A stretch of 24,669 nucleotides of DNA from Balneolales bacterium (GTDB lineage Bacteria > Bacteroidota > Rhodothermia > Balneolales > Balneolaceae). The stretch's first letter is position 1. Each line of letters starts with the position of its first letter. Below, one piece after another: positions 22,931-24,669 of this stretch. The stretch covers positions 1 through 24,669 of the forward strand of contig JAURMN010000044.1 in the NCBI GenBank assembly GCA_030830725.1. Direction: 5' to 3'. The notes under the pieces were generated by a model. It was not told the DNA's origin. It did not search any database and was given only the letters and a program-made list of their open reading frames with translations. Position numbers and translations under genes: made by a program.

Positions 22931-24022
22931 ATGAAAAAGATTCTATTTCTGGATCGGGACGGAACACTTATCCATGAACCTGAGGATGAGGTGATCAACA
23001 GCTATGAAAAATTGCTTTTTCTTCCAGGTGTGATTCAGGCTTTGGGACGGATTGCCCGTGAAAGTGATTTTGAATTGGTCATGGTAACCAATCAGGACGG
23101 ACTGGGAACAGAAGTGTTTCCTGAGGCAACATTTTGGCCGGCTCACAACAAAATGCTTGATATTTTAGAACGAGAGGGCATCACATTTCGGGAAATTTTG
23201 ATTGATAAAAGCCTTCCCGAAAACGGACTCGATACCCGAAAACCCGGTACTGGCATGCTGACACATTACCTCAATGGGCTCGCAGATTTGGAGAATTCCT
23301 GGGTAATTGGAGATCGAACTACGGATATTGAACTCTCTAAACGTATGGGGTGTAAATCGATACGAATTTCATCAAAATCTGACCCAGAAGCGGATTTTAC
23401 CTCACTTGACTGGAATGAGATTGCCGATTTTCTCCTGTTAAATCCCCGCAAATCGAGTATCCGTCGAACGACGAAAGAAACCGATATTCGGGTAGAACTA
23501 AACCTCGACGGATCGGGAAAAACCTCCATTCAAACAGGAATCGGATTCCTAGATCATATGTTGGATCAGGTGGGAAAACACGGGGGAATGGATTTGACAA
23601 TTAGGATCGAAGGCGATCTTCATATTGACGAGCACCACGTAACGGAAGACTGTGCCCTGGCACTCGGACAAGCCGTTGACAAAGCTCTAGGTAGTCGAAA
23701 AGGAATACAGCGGTATGGATTTCTGCTCCCTATGGATGACGCCCTTGCTCAAGTGGCCATTGATTTCGGAGGACGTCCCTGGATTGTCTGGAATGCCGAA
23801 TTCCGAAGAGAAAAGATCGGCGATCTACCAACGGAACTCTTTTTTCACTTTTTTAAGTCTTTCAGTGATGCCAGTCGTTGTAATCTAAATATCGAGGTTA
23901 AAGGTGAAAATGAGCATCATAAGATCGAAGCTATATTTAAAGCGTTTGCCAAAGCCATGGGAGCCGCAGTGAAAAAAAGTAACCGACCGGATCAGCTTCC
24001 CTCCACTAAAGGAGTTTTGTGA
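22931..24022 (+). CDS. hisB: Bifunctional HisB: histidinol-phosphatase and IGP dehydratase
   Basis: 363 residues with two domains. Residues 1 to about 165 form a HAD phosphatase (FLDRDGTL with Asp8 and Asp10; MVTNQDG; RKPGTGML; WVIGDRTTDIELS), which removes phosphate from histidinol phosphate. Residues about 177-363 are imidazoleglycerol-phosphate dehydratase (GIGFLDHMLDQVGKHGGMDL with His209; DEHHVTEDCALALG with His235 and His236; NEHHKIEAIFKAFAKAM with His329 and His330). The E. coli zinc ligands of the phosphatase loop (Cys93, His95, Cys101, Cys103) correspond here to Asp92, Ser94, Leu100 and Thr102, so that structural zinc is missing; from memory this is usual in Bacteroidota. The TGA overlaps the hisH ATG (TGATG). 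Confidence 0.96.
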   Translation: MKKILFLDRDGTLIHEPEDEVINSYEKLLFLPGVIQALGRIARESDFELVMVTNQDGLGTEVFPEATFWPAHNKMLDILEREGITFREILIDKSLPENGLDTRKPGTGMLTHYLNGLADLENSWVIGDRTTDIELSKRMGCKSIRISSKSDPEADFTSLDWNEIADFLLLNPRKSSIRRTTKETDIRVELNLDGSGKTSIQTGIGFLDHMLDQVGKHGGMDLTIRIEGDLHIDEHHVTEDCALALGQAVDKALGSRKGIQRYGFLLPMDDALAQVAIDFGGRPWIVWNAEFRREKIGDLPTELFFHFFKSFSDASRCNLNIEVKGENEHHKIEAIFKAFAKAMGAAVKKSNRPDQLPSTKGVL

Positions 24023-24669
24023 TGGTTGCGATTATTGATTACAAGGCCGGTAATATCCGATCCGTTGTAAACGCTCTAGAACGAATCGGGGTAGATGCTT
24101 TGCTGACTGCGGATCCCGATCAAGTTCTAAAAGCCAGTCACATTATTTTTCCGGGAGTAGGAGAAGCTGGGAGTGCAATGCGAGATCTTCAACGTACAGG
24201 CATGGACGAGGCTATTCGGTCTGTGACCCGACCATTTTTGGGGATCTGTTTGGGAATGCAACTCCTATGCTCGTTTTCTGAAGAGCAGAATACAAAGGCT
24301 CTTGGCATTCTTCCACTACGCGTGAGAAGATTTCCAGAGGGTGGAAAAGTTCCCCACATGGGATGGAATCGAATTCAGATTCTGACGGCTTCTGAGCAGA
24401 GCCGTGAATCACTTGAAGAACCGAATCATGGAAGAGAAAATCTGAAAGAAATTAGGATGGAAACAGTGGTAGAAACCATGAATGAAATCAAGACTGAGAT
24501 CATTCATCCCCTGTTTACCGGGATCCGTCCAGAAGATGATTTCTATTTCGTACACAGTTATGCCGCTGACATCGGTATCGGAACCATCACCTCCACGGAT
24601 TATATTCTCCCCTTTTCGAGTGCTGTTCAACACGAAAATTTCTTTGGGGTTCAATTTCATCCGGAAAAA
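24022..24669 (+). CDS. hisH: Imidazole glycerol phosphate synthase glutamine amidotransferase subunit (partial at window edge)
   Basis: 216 codons are present and open to the window end, so only the last residues are missing. HisH is the class I glutaminase that passes ammonia to HisF to make IGP and AICAR. Catalytic Cys76 lies in FLGICLGMQLL, and His213 and Glu215 in FGVQFHPEK; IIFPGVGEAGSAM is the oxyanion-side motif. After KVPHMGWNR (109-117) typical HisH proteins soon reach FxHSY; here about 40 extra charged residues (about 121-160) intervene, and the final FVHSYA is at 176-181. This looks like a real insertion, not a frameshift, because the frame and all motifs stay in register. Its start overlaps hisB by one base, indicating coupled translation. 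Confidence 0.94.
   Translation, partial: MVAIIDYKAGNIRSVVNALERIGVDALLTADPDQVLKASHIIFPGVGEAGSAMRDLQRTGMDEAIRSVTRPFLGICLGMQLLCSFSEEQNTKALGILPLRVRRFPEGGKVPHMGWNRIQILTASEQSRESLEEPNHGRENLKEIRMETVVETMNEIKTEIIHPLFTGIRPEDDFYFVHSYAADIGIGTITSTDYILPFSSAVQHENFFGVQFHPEK

Overview
The window looks like chromosomal DNA of a Bacteroidota/Balneolota-type bacterium. The evidence is a TAnnTTTG-like -7 element before some genes, weak or absent Shine-Dalgarno sequences, a short RRM protein with an RGG/GYR tail, a small RYYDP-type membrane protein just upstream of mutL, and a bifunctional HisB without Cys/His zinc ligands. The lineage is an inference from gene content. No rRNA, tRNA, CRISPR array, insertion sequence or phage gene was seen.

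Layout. 1-321 (-): RRM RNA-binding protein, cut by the window edge, behind a long leader. 659-2718 (-): small tail-anchored protein overlapping mutL. 2901-4241 (+): NADP isocitrate dehydrogenase (icd). 4238-6751 (-): recO, a membrane-anchored HtrA/DegS-like protease and a small lipoprotein, closely packed. 6835-9792 (+): trkA (TTG start) and trkH (GTG start), a potassium-uptake pair. 9789-19233 (-): an envelope cluster in transcription order TolC-like, MlaC/Ttg2-like, GT-A glycosyltransferase, Wzi-like beta-barrel (split by an in-frame TGA), LPG-synthase-TM/UPF0104-like membrane protein, DUF3047 secreted protein, and MMPL/RND transporter. 19316-24669 (+): the his operon, with an attenuation leader followed by hisG, hisD, hisC, hisB and a partial hisH.

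How the genes work together. The his genes overlap or sit very close (ATGA overlaps for hisG/hisD and hisD/hisC, TGATG for hisB/hisH) and cover most of histidine biosynthesis; hisA, hisF and hisI probably follow beyond the edge. Upstream lies a complete-looking His attenuator: promoter, His-rich leader peptide, an antiterminator segment inside the last leader codons, and a terminator ending in nine T. TrkA is the cytosolic NAD(H)-binding regulator of the TrkH channel. The envelope cluster places an inner-membrane MMPL pump, a periplasmic MlaC-type lipid-binding protein, an outer-membrane TolC-type channel and surface-polymer genes side by side. That suggests a lipid or glycolipid export route, but its substrate cannot be read from the sequence.

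Most useful leads: the his attenuator; the nonsense codon in the Wzi-like gene; the degenerate MutL endonuclease site (Glu to Lys in DQHA-x2-E-x4-E); the envelope cluster as a possible transport system; a 16-bp tandem duplication that rewrites the end of the membrane protein; and an insert of roughly 40 residues in HisH.
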